From Chaunax sp. Z400 (Eukaryota > Chordata > Actinopteri > Lophiiformes > Chaunacidae), in contig CM075203.1 of NCBI GenBank assembly GCA_037577475.1, forward strand, positions 18,562,335 through 18,626,334: DNA of 64,000 nucleotides, read 5' to 3'. The notes under the pieces were generated by a model that worked only from the letters and a program-made list of their open reading frames with translations, ran no database searches and had not been told where the DNA came from. Each line of letters starts with the position of its first letter. Position 1 is the stretch's first letter. Made by a program: the position numbers and the translations under genes. Shown here piece by piece: positions 57,001 through 60,000 of the stretch.

Positions 57001-60000
57001 TAAGGCGTGGGGAGGAAGGGAGGAAGTGAGGAGGGCTAAGATCGGCCAGCCAGCAGGTGATGAGGCTACTTGACTGTCTGAGTCAAACAGACAGGTAGAT
57101 AGACCTGCCATCCCTCATTTTCTACCCTTCAGCTGCTCTGGCTGTATCTCTATCTATGTATGTTGTCGCCATCCATCCATCCTCTGGTATGTATTCACAC
57201 TGGTGTAAATCAAACGCACAGATCTATAGGTACTGTATGGGGGAGAGAAAGCAGAGAGGAAGTCATTTTAGAGTATTGACCGCCCGCCTACCCTCTGTGT
57301 CTCTGCGTGTGTGCTCTGTGTGAGTGTAGCTGGTCGACTACAGAGTGGAGTTCAGCAAGTGGTGGGTGGCTGAGTTCAAAACCATCAAGTTCCCATCCCA
57401 GGGCACTGTGTTTGATTACTACATCGACCCGGAGAGCAAGAAGTTTGAACCCTGGTCCAAGATGGTGCCCAAGTTTGAGATGGATACAGACACACCTCTT
57501 CAGGTACAACACGTCGCTTTAAAGGATTCAAGCTGTGGCGAGGTTTTGGTGGAATGACACACATTTAATACAGGGGACCTCTTAAATTACATCCCATAGA
57601 TAAAGTTTTCCTAGTCATTATCTACTCACTCCCATGCTGATGGGAACATTCTCCTAAACCACTGAGTAAATAATGTCTAAATTGTCATTTTTGGGGACAC
57701 TTTTCCTTTAATACCTGAGCACGAATCACTATTTTTATATTAACAATGGACCCAGTTAATACACCTGCAGCACAATGTGAAGTTCCTGGCAGTGCTGAAC
57801 TCTCACCATGCTTGCAGATTCCCGTCAGCTCCACAGAGCAGATGACAGACACAGATATGGCGGCTCAGTCTCACCGCCCTCATCAACCTGGTTTCTAACA
57901 GCAGGCAGCTGTTAACAATGAAACCCACTGAACACGGCCTAATGTCTGACAGACAGATTTAGTGTCTAGCTGGAGCATTTAGCAGCGTAAAACCCAAATA
58001 AATAAATAAAATAAAAAGTCTCTCAAAAGTTGGTGAAGAATGAAACATTAGATGTGTGAGCAGGCAGCTGTTTTCTAAAATGTTGGCCATTTAAAACAGA
58101 TGTGTTCATGTCAGATTTTTTAATTCGCACACATCAGTGCTTGATTTGGCATCAATGATTAAGTGTCAATTATCAAGCAAAAATGCAAAACATATTCTGG
58201 TCCAGCTTCTCCAATATTCTGCTTGTCTCTGTTTTTATAAGTTAGATGGTGGAACTTAAACTTAAAAAAACCAGACAGATTAATTTATATAAACTTTAAG
58301 TGAAGTAGTTTGGTATATTAGTATCTCACAGGAACAGCGATGAGATGCATAAAACGGATACATACTGCATGTTTTTACATGTGTGCAGGCATGTCTGGTC
58401 CACACCACAGAGACCATTCGAGTTCGGTACTTCATGGACCGCCTCCTGGAACATCGTCGGCCCGTCATGCTGGTTGGGAACGCTGGGACGGGGAAGTCTG
58501 TTCTGGTTGGTGACAAACTGGGATCACTGGATGCAGAGAAATACATGATAAAAAATGTCCCATTTAACTATTACACCACATCTGCAATGCTCCAAGGTAA
58601 GAATGTTACATTAGTAATCAGATATTCAGTATCTAGGTATTTGTCTCTGATTGGCTGGAGAGTGTGCGTTAAAGTTGTGTATCAGCATTAAATCATTGCT
58701 GATTGTTACCTATATGATGCTGATTCCCTGTTTATGGTAAAAGTGGAGTAATGCACTCTGATGTTCCAATGAAGAAAAGATGGAACGTGATCAAATGTAT
58801 TATTCTTTATAATGGAACAACTTCCACTTGAATGAAAAGTTTAGAGTCTGAGACTTAAAACAAAAATGCTGTCCACACTCAGAGTCTAATGATGAATTCT
58901 GTTTGATGCTATGCATACTGTAAATTAGCCTCATAATCATACCGAATTCATTCAGCTCATGTTTTTCCCATCCATCACTGGAATATGCCAATTTCAACCT
59001 CTAAGGCAGGATCGATCTTATCCTGATGCAGACGTCTGGAACCAGGCTGTTTGTCTCTGTGACAAGCTTGTGATTTTTAACTGCTTTAATAAACACAACT
59101 TGTCTGTATGAGAGCCAAAAACAGCTTAAAAAAGGATGATGATTGGATGGATGATCGTTTTTTTTTTATTTTTACCTGCTTCATAATGTTAAGAATACTA
59201 CAATAATACTACTAAAAACATGCTGTTCCATTATTACCTTTGATTATGTTTGCACCCATGTCCGTTTGGTTTTTTTTTTGGTTGGTTTGTTTGTTTGCAG
59301 AATTATGCAAAAACTGCAAGACGAATTCAAACAAATCACTGTGAAAGGCCCAGGGAAGAATTGATTACATTTAGCTGCAAATCCAGATAAAGTTGCGGCT
59401 CCAGGATTTTTTTTTCCACTTTCAAAATTTTAAATAATTATGTAAACACTCCTGAACTGATTTCCACAAAACTGTACATGTGTTGGGCTTTAGCCAGGCA
59501 GGCCAAACAGACATGACTGGGCAGGTACAGCCTCGACTGAATGCCATTCTTGATTTGTCCAGACCTGCCAACCTCTGTGCATTTTTACATAGCAGCTATG
59601 CATTTTTGACATCACCCTTGGTGCTGGGTTCAATCATTTCATTATGGTCAATCATTTCAAGAGATCAGTTTATTTTTTAACCCCTCTTCTCTTTAGTTGA
59701 TGGTGCTTTGAACTCCTTTGCAAAGGTAAATAGGCTGGGTGAATGAGGACATTTTAAATTGTGATTGTGAATGAGAGTAAAGTTAATGCAAACCTGACAT
59801 CATAATAACTAATGAGAGCTGGAGGGTATGTGATTGGTGCAGTTTGTTTGTTTGTTTGCATGCGTTTCTGTTTGTATATCAATAACTCAAAAAAGTTTTC
59901 AATGACATTGTGTGGAAAGATGGGACCTGGGGAGAGAAACAGGTGGTAAGATGGTATGGATCCAGAATCTTGTTTTAGGAATCCTACTATGGGGTTGGCG